Assembly: GCA_965644295.1 (NCBI GenBank)
Contig: CBFFRP010000431.1
Location: 358,808-422,807 of the forward strand
DNA: 64,000 nt
DNA from: Paraphysomonas bandaiensis
Lineage: Eukaryota; Chrysophyceae
Direction: 5' to 3'
Shown here: piece by piece, positions 47,103-59,200 of the stretch
How positions within the stretch are numbered: the first letter of the stretch is position 1
How the letters are laid out: each line of letters opens with the position of its first letter
Notes under the pieces: generated by a model
What the model saw: only the letters and a program-made list of their open reading frames with translations
What the model was told of the DNA's origin: nothing
Databases searched by the model: none
Translations under genes and position numbers: made by a program

Positions 47103-48960
47103 CTTGCTTTCACAACAACTATTGAAACAATTTCTCGATGTGTGTGTCGAACAATTGGGGGAATAGTTATCCATCGCGTCTGTGATTTCTGAAATAATCA
47201 TTGAGAAGGAGGCTTGTGGGTGTTTGGTGTGGGAGTCATTAAATATTTAGGAGTAAATTAACTAGTGGGCAGTCATTGCATTCAGCCGCTGTAGAGTTGA
47301 TCGCAGTTGTAATAAAATTGTCACGTTCGGCTTGCTGTGTCGGATTGATATCCATAATAAATATCGTATTAAATCCTTGATAACTCCGCAATTGGGAATG
47401 TATTAGTCATCTAATTTCCTCAACAGTTAAAATAACTTTTCCCTATTTTCACCTGAATTGTAGCTACTATATATAGAAATTTGGGGTTATTGTTTGAGTT
47501 GATCTGTAGTGCAATTGCTATTTATTAAGCATACACAGTAACATACCATTGCTTTGAAACAATATGACTTCTCATGTGTTTTCTTAATGCTAATCAGGCA
47601 ACACCTTTTTCTTCGTACAGAAAGCAAGCTACTAGTAGCTATACAATCTAATAGTACGTGCTCAACATCATGAGGATAAGCTACAATTAATATTGAAAGT
47701 CTTATTATTTAGCAATAGGCGTTAAGAACTTATACCAATGTAGTGGCTAGTTGAATGCTAGACATACTATTTAGACCTCTACCCATAACTAATCAGCACT
47801 AATTTTATTATCCTACTATTTAGCGCTACAGAAGCTGCTTGTGCGTCGCCGCAAGCACCAAGGTGCGACCACTTCCGTTCTTAGTGTTGTTTGTGAGATT
47901 CGCCCTGTCTGTTTAGGACTCACTGGCGCGTGTTGTCCGGGGGTCTCCCCTTGGGATAAGGTTCCACCAGGTTCTGAGGTACAGGGCTCTGCATTAAGGT
48001 CCTGAGTGTACTGAGCACTAGATGTGTGTGCTGAGGGGTGGATGGTGTGGTGGAATGTGGCGTTGTCGCCGTGCACCGTTTGGGCGTCAGGCATAGGTGG
48101 AGTTGCCGGAGACGGTGTCGCTGTCTAGGACCTGATGGTTTCATGCTGTCCGGTGCTATGGTTCTATGTGTCTGAGTGGTGGGGTTCATATGTGCGGTGT
48201 GCGGTGTTCCTGTCTCGGGTGTTCCTATAGTAATCGTAGCACCCTTGGGCGTTTCCATTTCTGTCCATGTTTTGGACGGGGTCGCGGGAGTAGCCTAGGG
48301 GGTCCTTTGTGTAGGGTAATGTATCGTCGACTTCGATCTTGGATTATTAGCTTTGCTGCAGCGAAAAGCGGTAGAAGTCAATGTCGGCTGAGATTCAATG
48401 TTGCGCAGTCCTTGGGGTGTCAATGACTCATGGATGTGATCGCCAAAAACCGTCTCGAGTTGTGCAGTGGTGATGGAGTTAAGTGCTCAACGTCATGAGG
48501 ATAAGCTACAATTTAATCTAGGGAAAAGGAGTATCGTTCCTTGTCTAAATTTAAAACATGGGCTTTTCGCCCTCGTTTCAAATTTTTGAAGGCGGGACGA
48601 TAATATTTATTTGCACTAAAAAGAAGGGAAGGGAAATAAGCCTTTATTTTGCTATATATTCTGCACTATTAAATCCTAATATATAGCTTTGGATTATATA
48701 CACTGCTATCAAAATGAATGTTAAAGTTTCGGGTTGTTATCTGCAGACAATTTGCACGATATAACGGTAACATTTCGTATAAAATGTTCAACGCAAAGAA
48801 TAGTTTTCAAAACAACCTAAATATATTATTATAATTATTCGCCATGTTCATCAGATTAATTCCAACTTCAAAACAGTCCACCAGCACAGTACAATATTAT
48901 CTCACTCTGGGTAAAATTGATGGAGACAAACCTGTATGGAGTAAATCTCGAGGGATCTAT
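47103..48960. other. Convergent intergenic region with transposon remnant
   Basis: Holds an R1 copy and an 826-bp segment bounded by 31-bp direct repeats. ORFs here are low-complexity Thr/Pro-rich and unsupported. Confidence 0.5.
47658..48513 (-). mobile_element. Degraded element bounded by 31-bp direct repeats, containing R1
   Basis: GTGCTCAACATCATGAGGAT... at 47658-47688 recurs at 48483-48513 with one mismatch. Just inside the left repeat, 47690-47890 is an R1 copy. The interior (47900-48420) is GC-richer than its surroundings and on the minus strand encodes only broken Thr/Pro/His-rich frames. A retroelement remnant is the simplest reading; no protein family can be named. Confidence 0.45.
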
Positions 48961-51084
48961 CTACCCAGAGGTAGTGGACAAAAGAGTAAAGACAACAGTC
49001 TGCATTCCCTCCGGATTAGAGTGGGACCCATCCGCAAAAGCAGGAGTCCCAACGTGCTCTTCGAGTAAAGGGATTATCACATCCTGGTCAGTGAACCCCA
49101 TCGCAGCAAGGATCTCCAGCTCACGTGCCCATACGGCAGTCTGTGGTAAAGGGACTTCAGTAACCATTTCTTGGAGAGGGGCAGTCGCAGTGACATCTTC
49201 GGGTTTGGCAACGTCGGTGGTTTCGTCCTCGTCATCTTCGTAGATGCCCATTGATGAGCCGTTGTCGATTACCTGCCATGGCATTGGCTCCTCAACAACA
49301 CGAATATCTGACCATAGTTTCTGTCCAAACCACGCACCATCAGGTGTCTGCAGGCGGAAGTAGGCTACATGTCGCCCAACCGTATTTGGCGCGGTAAGGT
49401 GAACAGAGAGATCACACTCTTCTCCTACGGCCAGACACGGCGCTGAAACACGCAATTCCTGTCCAGAGAACATAACATCTCCTCCAGCGTTCACAAGCTC
49501 ACACCCAGAAGGCCAATCTACAATTCCATCATTACGAACTCTCCATGTTTTGATAAACACCGATTTGGGAAACACTGTCGAGCCATCAGGCATGGTGACA
49601 TCACGAACAAACCGAGATATGGGCTTAGGGGTTATCTTCGGAGCCTCAGGTACCACGTCGACTGAAACTACAGGAGAGTCAGTGGATGCGGAGACAGTTG
49701 CAGAAGCCATGGGCAAGTCAGAAATGTCTTCGGATGACTTAGACTCCTCAGATGCATATTGAGTTTCAAGTGATTCCTGAATAGCCATGCTGACAATATC
49801 TTCTTCCAAATCGGCATCTTCTTTCTCGGAGTGAAGGCGCTGCTCTTCGACTACAGCTTCTGCGTGAACACGTGCTCTCTCTGCAGCATCTGCAGCAGCA
49901 GCACAATGGGAACCCCATCCTCGTCCGCCTCTTCCTCCCATACCACAGCGCCATCCACCAACACCACGTCCACATCCACGACCCCGAGGAGGAGGGGGGC
50001 CTCTGGACGGACAACCCTGCGCCTGCTCCGGATAGTACACTTTCATCATCGGGTACTCATGAGGAGTGTCTTTCGCTTCGCAAGTCTCACAAAGGTCGTA
50101 ATCCGGCCTAACTGTACACATATATCGAATACCCACAATTGGTTTGGCTCCGCAGCCATTACAACGAACGTGCCTATGACGCGGGGGGGCTTCAGGATGA
50201 TAAATTCCTGAGTTTTCTTGTCTCGCCCGCTCCCGCCAGCCACAGCGAGCTCCAGGAATTGGATGCAGCAAACTTCTCAGGAAACCGAGGCCCTCGGGGA
50301 TGTCGATGTCACACTCAATAGTCGCATCAGGGCGTCTGCCGCAAGAATCATTTAAATATTTCGAATGCACGACAAGTCCTCCTGGACACTGCTCAGGAGA
50401 GTAAACTTTCACCATCGGGTATGGCTGCGGCTTCTGTCTCTCACATGCTGTGCACAGGTCGTAGTCGTATCGTCCTGTGCACTTGTAGCGAATGCCACAT
50501 ATGGGACGAGCACCACATTCATCACAAACAACTCCCCGATGACGCTTGAGCTTTGCCTCTTTCTCTTTGGACTTTGGACCCTTTCCTACCTTCCCAGGTT
50601 GTGAGATTACCACAATATCGGATACTGTAGTGTCGTTGGGATCATAAACTTTGATCATGGGATACAATTGTGGGTTCTTTTCCTCACAATCACTACACAA
50701 GTCAAAATTGGTTCTCACAGTACATTTATATCGTAAACCAGTGATATGTTGATGACAATCATGACAACATATCATATTCTCTGTTTCAGAATGTTTCTTA
50801 TCTTTCATTTTTTCTTCATTCGCAACATTATTACGACATACTTCAAAACGATAAGCATTTGTTCCTTTCTTTTCCATAGTTGATAATGCATCCATTAATT
50901 CAATATCAGATGAGATAGCAACACGATCATTTTCATCATCAATCCAATAAAACTTTAATATTGATCCATCTTTTAAATCAGTAAAAAGTTTTCTTGTATG
51001 TGATTTTAATTGTGAATATGTAAAATCAGTATTGATTGGTACACGACGTATTTCATCTTGATAGGAAAGCTTTAAGGTTGGCAT
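48961..51084 (-). CDS. NBR1-like selective-autophagy receptor
   Basis: Single exon, 707 residues, ATG at 51084. Domain order: PB1 (about 1-85; KLSYQDEIRRV, FYWIDDENDRVAISSDIEL); three ZZ zinc fingers (CCHDCHQHI...CSDCEEK; CDECGARP...CTACERQ; CNGCGAKP...CETCEAK); a Gly/Arg-rich linker; an NBR1/FW domain (TWRVRNDGIVDWPSGCEL, GRHVAYFRLQTPDGAWFGQK); a UBA domain near the C-terminus (ILAAMGFTDQDVIIPLLEEH). A candidate LC3/ATG8-interacting motif WQVI lies right after the FW domain (EEPMPWQVID), flanked by acids. NBR1 links ubiquitinated cargo to ATG8 on autophagosomes; PB1 drives self-assembly. Three ZZ fingers are more than the single finger of animal and plant NBR1. Confidence 0.88.
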   Translation of the reverse strand: MPTLKLSYQDEIRRVPINTDFTYSQLKSHTRKLFTDLKDGSILKFYWIDDENDRVAISSDIELMDALSTMEKKGTNAYRFEVCRNNVANEEKMKDKKHSETENMICCHDCHQHITGLRYKCTVRTNFDLCSDCEEKNPQLYPMIKVYDPNDTTVSDIVVISQPGKVGKGPKSKEKEAKLKRHRGVVCDECGARPICGIRYKCTGRYDYDLCTACERQKPQPYPMVKVYSPEQCPGGLVVHSKYLNDSCGRRPDATIECDIDIPEGLGFLRSLLHPIPGARCGWRERARQENSGIYHPEAPPRHRHVRCNGCGAKPIVGIRYMCTVRPDYDLCETCEAKDTPHEYPMMKVYYPEQAQGCPSRGPPPPRGRGCGRGVGGWRCGMGGRGGRGWGSHCAAAADAAERARVHAEAVVEEQRLHSEKEDADLEEDIVSMAIQESLETQYASEESKSSEDISDLPMASATVSASTDSPVVSVDVVPEAPKITPKPISRFVRDVTMPDGSTVFPKSVFIKTWRVRNDGIVDWPSGCELVNAGGDVMFSGQELRVSAPCLAVGEECDLSVHLTAPNTVGRHVAYFRLQTPDGAWFGQKLWSDIRVVEEPMPWQVIDNGSSMGIYEDDEDETTDVAKPEDVTATAPLQEMVTEVPLPQTAVWARELEILAAMGFTDQDVIIPLLEEHVGTPAFADGSHSNPEGMQTVVFTLLSTTSG

Positions 51085-51574
51085 TGTTTGATAAATCCTT
51101 GATTGCTTGATTGGATTTGAATGGATTTAATTGTTAACTGAGAGTTCAATCAATTCACGTTGTATTTATTCTAGACCTCGCTGTCGTAGATATATATATT
51201 TACTATCAAGTCACTTGAGTGTGAATTGTGAGATAATTCTCTATATGTATAGTATGATGAGACTATCCTCCTATCACACACTTCCTGAATTTGACCTAAA
51301 GAAGAAGTCAAATAATCATCAGGAAGTTTCCTTGCAATGGTTTTATATTCGGTCTGGACGTACAGGAGTACATACTGTAGATACTGTATATAATGGGTTT
51401 GGGTAGATAATCTTGTAGAAAATTTGTGTTTTTTTTATAAAAACTAACATTTTGGGTAATAAAAGATTTTGTTTATTATAAAAACCCACTTCTACTATAC
51501 TCTATTGTACTGAACATACACTTCACGTGTTTCTTCATATATTATTCAACTATCACACTATATTAAGATATGCA
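51085..51574. other. Intergenic region upstream of NBR1-like gene
   Basis: AT-rich; no gene supported. Confidence 0.45.
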
Positions 51575-51945
51575 ATGCAGGAACCTTATAAGCTCCCAAG
51601 GAAAAGGAATTACTCATTGCTCTGTTTTGAGTAAGTGAATCCAAGACTGTAGGTACAAGGAACTTTATCAGCAAGCGGTAAACGGCGTGCTAGAGACTTT
51701 GTTGTACACTACGATCCATATGACACAGATCAGACTTGTGGAGGCTACCAAGTAGTGTCTGTGTTCCCACAAATGGAGAATAGAATTTATGAAGGCGCAT
51801 TTTACCCATTGCAGGTATGTAGATGGCATGCATTGCAGTGGATGCGCCCTGATGTCCTTTGGGTGGAAATCCTAAGAGTCATATCCAGTTTGAAAAGCTT
51901 CTGGTCGTCAACTGGGACAGGTATGAGAAAGACTGGACGCTTTAG
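51575..51945 (+). CDS. Possible small three-exon gene, unknown
   Basis: Exons 51575-51630, 51676-51814 and 51889-51945 give an 83-residue frame that closes exactly: MQEPYKLPRKRNYSLLCF, then RDFVVHYDPYDTDQTCGGYQ, VVSVFPQMENRIYEGAFYPL, and FEKLLVVNWDRYEKDWTL. Both donors (GTAAGT, GTATGT) are strong; the first acceptor (GCAAG) is weak. It lies next to NBR1 in a long gene-poor stretch. The aromatic, non-repetitive composition looks protein-like, but the family is unknown and a chance ORF is possible. Confidence 0.3.
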
Positions 51946-52987
51946 TCGCCGTAGAACTAGCTCTTTGCTTATGAGTTCTCTTAATTAATAAGTGATCGTT
52001 GGTTGTATGAATTTGCTCGCCATGGTCATAATTTCTTCTAATAAAATACAATGTAGTGATGTGGTGACACACTAGTACCTTATTTACAAGAGATGCTAAG
52101 TGATCACAATCTTGTTTTTTTAGCTCTCTCCGTAAGGGTCTTACCTAATTCGGCCTATTTTGCGTAACACCGTTCAAACGGTCAATGGCTGAATATACAT
52201 TGTTTGGGTACAAATTCTGAAACTCGCAAAGTGCTTGTTTAGGTTCAAGAGGTCGTACTGAGTTTCCATACCGCTGTAGTCGCTTTATCAGCATGCCTCA
52301 TAGGTCGTTCCTCCAGTCGATCTTGCGCATGAGTCATACCCTGAGTGTCTTAGTCCAGTTGATAACCCAGTAAACTGATAGAACTTTTTAAGTTGTTCCT
52401 AATCTGAACTACCATCAGCTACTTCATCCGAAATTGACATTAAGATGATGTAACTTATAGAACTACACTTACTCAACCACTATCCAGCAATGAACAAATA
52501 CGACTAATGATCAACCTCTCTTATTATTCATTGTCATTCACTAAATCTGTATCTTCTCTATTACTAACAAATAACAAATAATAGCAGATTTTAGATAATC
52601 ACGAATTATATAGTCGAAATATTCAATTTCACTAACATAATGCATATCATTAGTGTATGAATACTGTTTTTAATAGCTGCATTCTTCAAGAGGCGGTCAT
52701 CATTCAAATGTAGCTAAGCTCAACATGTACGTGGTATGTAGCTTGTCATAGCAATGATGTAATAATGGCGATAGAGACTACACGTATTGCATGACGCAGC
52801 TTAACTACAATCCACAAGGGGGCTCGGAATGACATGTCATCAAAAAAGGACAGTGAAATTGATGGTAATTACATGGGCATTTCGCTGCCGCTAAACGAGT
52901 TTTCTGTCATCCAAGGACACAATACATAACATTAAAACGCTCTACGTATTATGGTATCCAAATAAGCTAAATAACATTGGGTCTATG
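51946..52987. other. Intergenic region
   Basis: No supported gene or repeat. Confidence 0.5.
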
Positions 52988-55676
52988 CTATGATTTAGAA
53001 TTATTTGAACCATGTAATTTTTTCGACGATACGTTGGTGAAAAGTTCTTGCAATGTTTTCATAGGCATTCTCCCCACAGCAGTCTTCGAGCTGGGTTGTT
53101 CGCTACATTTATTCTTCTTCGTGGAGGCAAATTCTTTCTTTGAAATTATTCCGGCAAGTGCTTTAGAGTTTTCGGCCATCTTCTCACTTGCAGAATCTGT
53201 GGAATGCGAAATGGATTCCTCCTGCTTTCGCTTCTGCGGCGTGCAGGTTTTCGCTATCTTTGGTTCTTTCCTTGTAGCGGAGGGTACTTTTCTCGAACGA
53301 CCCTCTCCCCTTCCTCGCTTCCTTCCACGTGTGGATACTGCGTAAACTACTTCAGCTCAGAAGGGTTAATTCATCCACACAAACTACACGAGCCCACACC
53401 GGTGATATAATTGTAGTCATTCATTACGCAGTCAATCTTAATTCGTACCTTGGGATGGACGAGTGCATGTATCATCTTCACTACTGAATTCATCGATATC
53501 ATCATTACCATCACAACACACAACAGGCTGACACCATCCATTTATTGTTCCGTCGCCCGCAGAAATCGAGGTAGAGCTCGGAAGACCATTCGTATTACCA
53601 GATGGCACTCTTGAGTCTGGTCCGTTAGCCTGCGGGATACCGCCGGCTACAGTAGCGCTGATAGCTCGGCGAATTGACCAGAACACGGGTGAGAATGTTT
53701 TCTTTTCTTGTGAAGATTGATCAGGTGCCATTAGTGATTTCTGATTTGAGTTAGTTGGGTTATAATTGGAACATATCTGTGCTGAATTGTTAAGACTTTC
53801 CTGTTGTCCGACACCTCGTGGAATATCCCCACCATTCCTGAGTCCATTTCTTTCAGTTTTGCTCTCACTTGTGCATGGAGATTCATTAGGATTCATCCAA
53901 GGGTGCTGTAATGCTTGGTGCACATCCAATCGATCAACCGGGTTCAAAGTCATGAGAGATCGAACAAAACCCTTTGCAGAATTAGAAATCGCAGACCATT
54001 CTCTTCCAGAAAGGCTATAGCGTGCTTCTCGCAACTACGCACAACATGTCGGTTAGAGAAGTATGGCACATAAATAGCAATTGCAACACCACGCACCTGA
54101 TCATACAACTGATCCTCATCAAAAGGAAAGACCCCGCTGAGCATGATAAACAAGACAACTCCAAGGGACCACATGTCGGCCTTATATCCATACCTCGCTC
54201 CAAGACGGCCAGCTTCAGTGGAGGGTTCTGGAGTCTCAGAGCGTCGCCCAAGTACCTCTGGAGCAAAATATTGGGGAGTGCCACAAAACGTCTTCAGTCC
54301 TTCGTGACTCGCTCGTTTGGCGAGACCAAAGTCTGTAATTTTTATCTACATATCGACCATTAGACAGATGATAAATACATTGCCGATATATGTCGCGCCA
54401 GATAAATATACTGTAAACTTCAACACAGCAGTGTACCAGTGGTAAAATACCTGAGCATTGGGCGAGCTATCAACCAGTAATATGTTTTCCGGTTTCAGGT
54501 CCCTACACAACAAACCGTTTACACTTTCTCGTAAAACTTGTCGGGATATGAAATACACAGAAAAGAACTGCACAATCATGAAACTAATCCCATGAATTAC
54601 CTATGAACGATGTTATTACTGTGAAGATACTTTACTGCTTCCAAAAGCATTCTCATCACATTTCTTGCAGAAGATTCGGAATATTTTCCTTTCTCTATAA
54701 TACGGTCAAATAGGTCACCACCTGTTACCAATTCCATGACAATAAATATGCGATGGGCAGTTTCGAATGTGTCTTCAATCCTAATAATGTTCGGCTGTAT
54801 AAAAAACGGTAAACAACGAGCCCAAAAAAGATTAAATATCAAGCAGAAGTAGCTATGCAACTATATTCAATATATCTACAAAATGCTCATTGTGCTGCGT
54901 ACGTGAGTAAAACGAAAGCTTACATGATTTAGAATGCGCATCATTTCGGCCTCTTGTCTCAGTTCTGAAGTCGATAATCCAGGTGTTTTAGCGAACTTCT
55001 TTGTATCAATAACCTTTACAGCATACTGCTTCATTGTTGCTTTATGTGTGCAAATATGGACCTGTCCACACATTCCCGACCCTATCGCATCCCCAATTAC
55101 GTATAAATCTTCGATGCGTCGCTGAGCTTCGTGGGTTATGCGAGAATAAGGAGAAGGGGCCGTGTCAACCTTCTTCTGGGCTACTAATCGATCTCTCATA
55201 TTAATAAATATAAACGAAACTAAGCCATTTTCAGGGGTAACATAGCGGGGGTTCATCAAATATATTTCATCTCCACTTTTCAGTTCTGTCCTTTGTCCAT
55301 TCGATAGTCGAATTAAAGCGTTATTAACATACGTTCCATTGGCACTAGAATCAGTTACAAACATAGTGAGCCGCTCGTTTGAGTCATTAGAGTACTCGCA
55401 GGAAATAATACAATGAATAGAACTAACGCGTCGATCAGATATTACCACATCACACTCTTTATGACGTCCTATTGTATAACAATCTTTAGAATTGTTTTTA
55501 ATTCTATGCATAAGTTTACACTCTTGATCACTTCCCACACGACGTAATAATCCCCACATATTACTCTCCTCAGAGACTTCTACTGCACTATCTATCTTAG
55601 GTATATCAATATCATGAGCAGTACATGTATCCTCTAGAACAATTGAATGTTCTAAATGTTGATTAGATGAATTCAT
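52988..55676 (-). CDS. CHK2/Rad53-like FHA-domain Ser/Thr kinase
   Basis: Exons complement(54924-55676, 54601-54794, 54451-54502, 54097-54345, 53449-54034, 52988-53337) close in frame: 727 residues from ATG at 55676. The FHA domain is at about residues 60-150: YTIGRHKECDVVISDRRVSS, HCIISCE, VTDSSANGTYVNNALI. The kinase domain is at about 190-500: glycine loop GSGMCGQVHI, catalytic Lys in YAVKVID, catalytic loop VHRDLKPENILL (rebuilt across an intron), DFGLAKRA, and GTPQYFAPEV. Fold elements DMWSLGVVLF and HPWM follow. The family acts in the DNA-damage checkpoint below ATM/ATR. The N-terminal 45 residues lack the SQ/TQ cluster typical of CHK2. The tail is basic and nuclear-localisation-like (TPQKRKQEE, GRKRGRGEGRSRK). 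Confidence 0.85.
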
Positions 55677-56225
55677 AGTATTAAAGGTAATGTATTGCAA
55701 TGGTAATGGAGGGTGTGTTAAAGTGATATGAATATATTAGCACCATCCCTTTCAATGACATCAATACTTTGGACACACATACAGAGTATAAATATTCCAG
55801 TTCTACACAAAAACATGGTATTTTACTGTCCTCAATTTCTATAAAACAAACATTTTCTTCAAATCAAAATATGTCCACCAAAAATAGAAAAGTAACAACA
55901 GTGTTGATGAAAATCAAAATTCGAAATCTGAAAACACAGAAAAAATGTCATTTCAATCCAAAAAAAATGTACGTTAGTGTCCATCCAATGAATATGTATG
56001 CATTTTACAGACTTTGTTAACCAAAATATAAATACCAAAAAAAACCTATTTTTTGGAGAGTTTTATAGAAACATAAGCTCCAAAAAAAAACACTAGTCAT
56101 AAAAATCTCGGAAATATACTCATTTTTGTTCATATACGGAAAGTCACCTACTGAGTGCTATCCATACCATACATGTATGTATAGAGCAACTCACTGGAAA
56201 TCAAGAAGACAATCTATTATCAACC
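55677..56225. other. Spacer between the kinase gene and the satellite
   Basis: AT-rich, A-rich on the + strand, no gene. Confidence 0.5.
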
Positions 56226-59200
56226 AATAGATATTGATGCCGCGTAACTGATGTTGTTTGTGATGTTAGTGAGTAGAGCAGGCATCTCTACGGGAAACCG
56301 GCGGTTCCAATTTGTTATGGGTAGAACAGATTCGATGGATGTTTCTGGTGGCCCGTTGTCAGAGGTGGGATATTATACGTGTGTATGCTAGTCTGGGAAA
56401 CCGGCGGTTCCAATTTGTTATGGGTAGAACAGATTCGATGGATGTTTCTGGTGGCCCGTTGTCAGAGGTGGGATATTATACGTGTGTATGCTAGTCTGTT
56501 GTTTGAATGTCGTTGGATATGATTAAATGCACTGGGCACTGATACTTGTGATGCACATGCACTAAGGCCTAGAAAACCTGTAACCTGATCCAACGCTGAT
56601 ACATCACGCGTATTTGTAATAGATATTGATGCCGCGTAACTGATGTTGTTTGTGATGTTAGTGAGTAGAGCAGGCATCTCTACGGGAAACCGGCGGTTCC
56701 AATTTGTTATGGGTAGAACAGATTCGATGGATGTTTCTGGTGGCCCGTTGTCAGAGGTGGGATATTATACGTGTGTATGCTAGTCTGTTGTTTGAATGTA
56801 GTTGGATATGATTAAATGCACTGGGCACTGATACTTGTGATGCACATGCACTAAGGCCTAGAAAACCTGTAACCTGATCCAACGCTGATACATCACGCAT
56901 ATTTGTAATAGATATTGATGCCGCGTAACTGATGTTGTTTGTGATGTTAGTGAGTAGAGCAGGCACCTCTACGGGAAACCGGCGGTTCCAATTTGTTATG
57001 GGTAGAACAGATTCGATGGATGTTTCTGGTGGCCCGTTGTCAGAGGTGGGATATTATACGTGTGTATGCTAGTCTGTTGTTTGAATGTAGTTGGATATGA
57101 TTAAATGCACTGGGCACTGATACTTGTGATGCACATGCACTAAGGCCTAGAAAACCTGTAACCTGATCCAACGCTGATACATCACGCATATTTGTAATAG
57201 ATATTGATGCCGCGTAACTGATGTTGTTTGTGATGTTAGTGAGTAGAGCAGGCACCTCTACGGGAAACCGGCGGTTCCAATTTGTTATGGGTAGAACAGA
57301 TTCGATGGATGTTTCTGGTGGCCCGTTGTCAGAGGTGGGATATTATACGTGTGTATGCTAGTCTGTTGTTTGAATGTAGTTGGATATGATTAAATGCACT
57401 GGGCACTGATACTTGTGATGCACATGCACTAAGGCCTAGAAAACCTGTAACCTGATCCAACGCTGATACATCACGCATATTTGTAATAGATATTGATGCC
57501 GCGTAACTGATGTTGTTTGTGATGTTAGTGAGTAGAGCAGGCACCTCTACGGGAAACCGGCGGTTCCAATTTGTTATGGGTAGAACAGATTCGATGGATG
57601 TTTCTGGTGGCCCGTTGTCAGAGGTGGGATATTATACGTGTGTATGCTAGTCTGTTGTTTGAATGTAGTTGGATATGATTAAATGCACTGGGCACTGATA
57701 CTTGTGATGCACATGCACTAAGGCCTAGAAAACCTGTAACCTGATCCAACGCTGATACATCACGCATATTTGTAATAGATATTGATGCCGCGTAACTGAT
57801 GTTGTTTGTGAAGTTAGTGAGTAGAGCAGGCATCTCTACGGGAAACCGGCGGTTCCAATTTGTTATGGGTAGAACAGATTCGATGGATGTTTCTGGTGGC
57901 CCGTTGTCAGAGGTGGGATATTATACGTGTGTATGCTAGTCTGTTGTTTGAATGTAGTTGGATATGATTAAATGCACTGGGCACTGATACTTGTGATGCA
58001 CATGCACTAAGGCCTAGAAAACCTGTAACCTGATCCAACGCTGATACATCACGCATATTTGTAATAGATATTGATGCCGCGTAACTGATGTTGTTTGTGA
58101 AGTTAGTGAGTAGAGCAGGCATCTCTACGGGAAACCGGCGGTTCCAATTTGTTATGGGTAGAACAGATTCGATGGATGTTTCTGGTGGCCCGTTGTCAGA
58201 GGTGGGATATTATACGTGTGTATGCTAGTCTGTTGTTTGAATGTCGTTGGATATGATTAAATGCACTGGGCACTGATACTTGTGATGCACATGCACTAAG
58301 GCCTAGAACACCTGTAACCTGATCCAACGCTGATACATCACGCATATTTGTAATAGATATTGATGCCGCGTAACTGATGTTGTTTGTGATGTTAGTGAGT
58401 AGAGCAGGCACCTCTACGGGAAACCGGCGGTTCCAATTTGTTATGGGTAGAACAGATTCGATGGATGTTTCTGGTGGCCCGTTGTCAGAGGTGGGATATT
58501 ATACGTGTGTATGCTAGTCTGTTGTTTGAATGTAGTTGGATATGATTAAATGCACTGGGCACTGATACTTGTGATGCACATGCACTAAGGCCTAGAAAAC
58601 CTGTAACCTGATCCAACGCTGATACATCACGCATATTTGTAATAGATATTGATGCCGCGTAACTGATGTTGTTTGTGAAGTTAGTGAGTAGAGCAGGCAT
58701 CTCTACGGGAAACCGGCGGTTCCAATTTGTTATGGGTAGAACAGATTCGATGGATGTTTCTGGTGGCCCGTTGTCAGAGGTGGGATATTATACGTGTGTA
58801 TGCTAGTCTGTTGTTTGAATGTAGTTGGATATGATTAAATGCACTGGGCACTGATACTTGTGATGCACATGCACTAAGGCCTAGAAAACCTGTAACCTGA
58901 TCCAACGCTGATACATCACGCATATTTGTAATAGATATTGATGCCGCGTAACTGATGTTGTTTGTGAAGTTAGTGAGTAGAGCAGGCATCTCTACGGGAA
59001 ACCGGCGGTTCCAATTTGTTATGGGTAGAACAGATTCGATGGATGTTTCTGGTGGCCCGTTGTCAGAGGTGGGATATTATACGTGTGTATGCTAGTCTGT
59101 TGTTTGAATGTAGTTGGATATGATTAAATGCACTGGGCACTGATACTTGTGATGCACATGCACTAAGGCCTAGAAAACCTGTAACCTGATCCAACGCTGA

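Noticed and set aside
47816-48258. Thr/Pro/His-rich minus-strand ORFs
   Set aside because: Low-complexity overlapping frames inside a repeat; no domain can be named.
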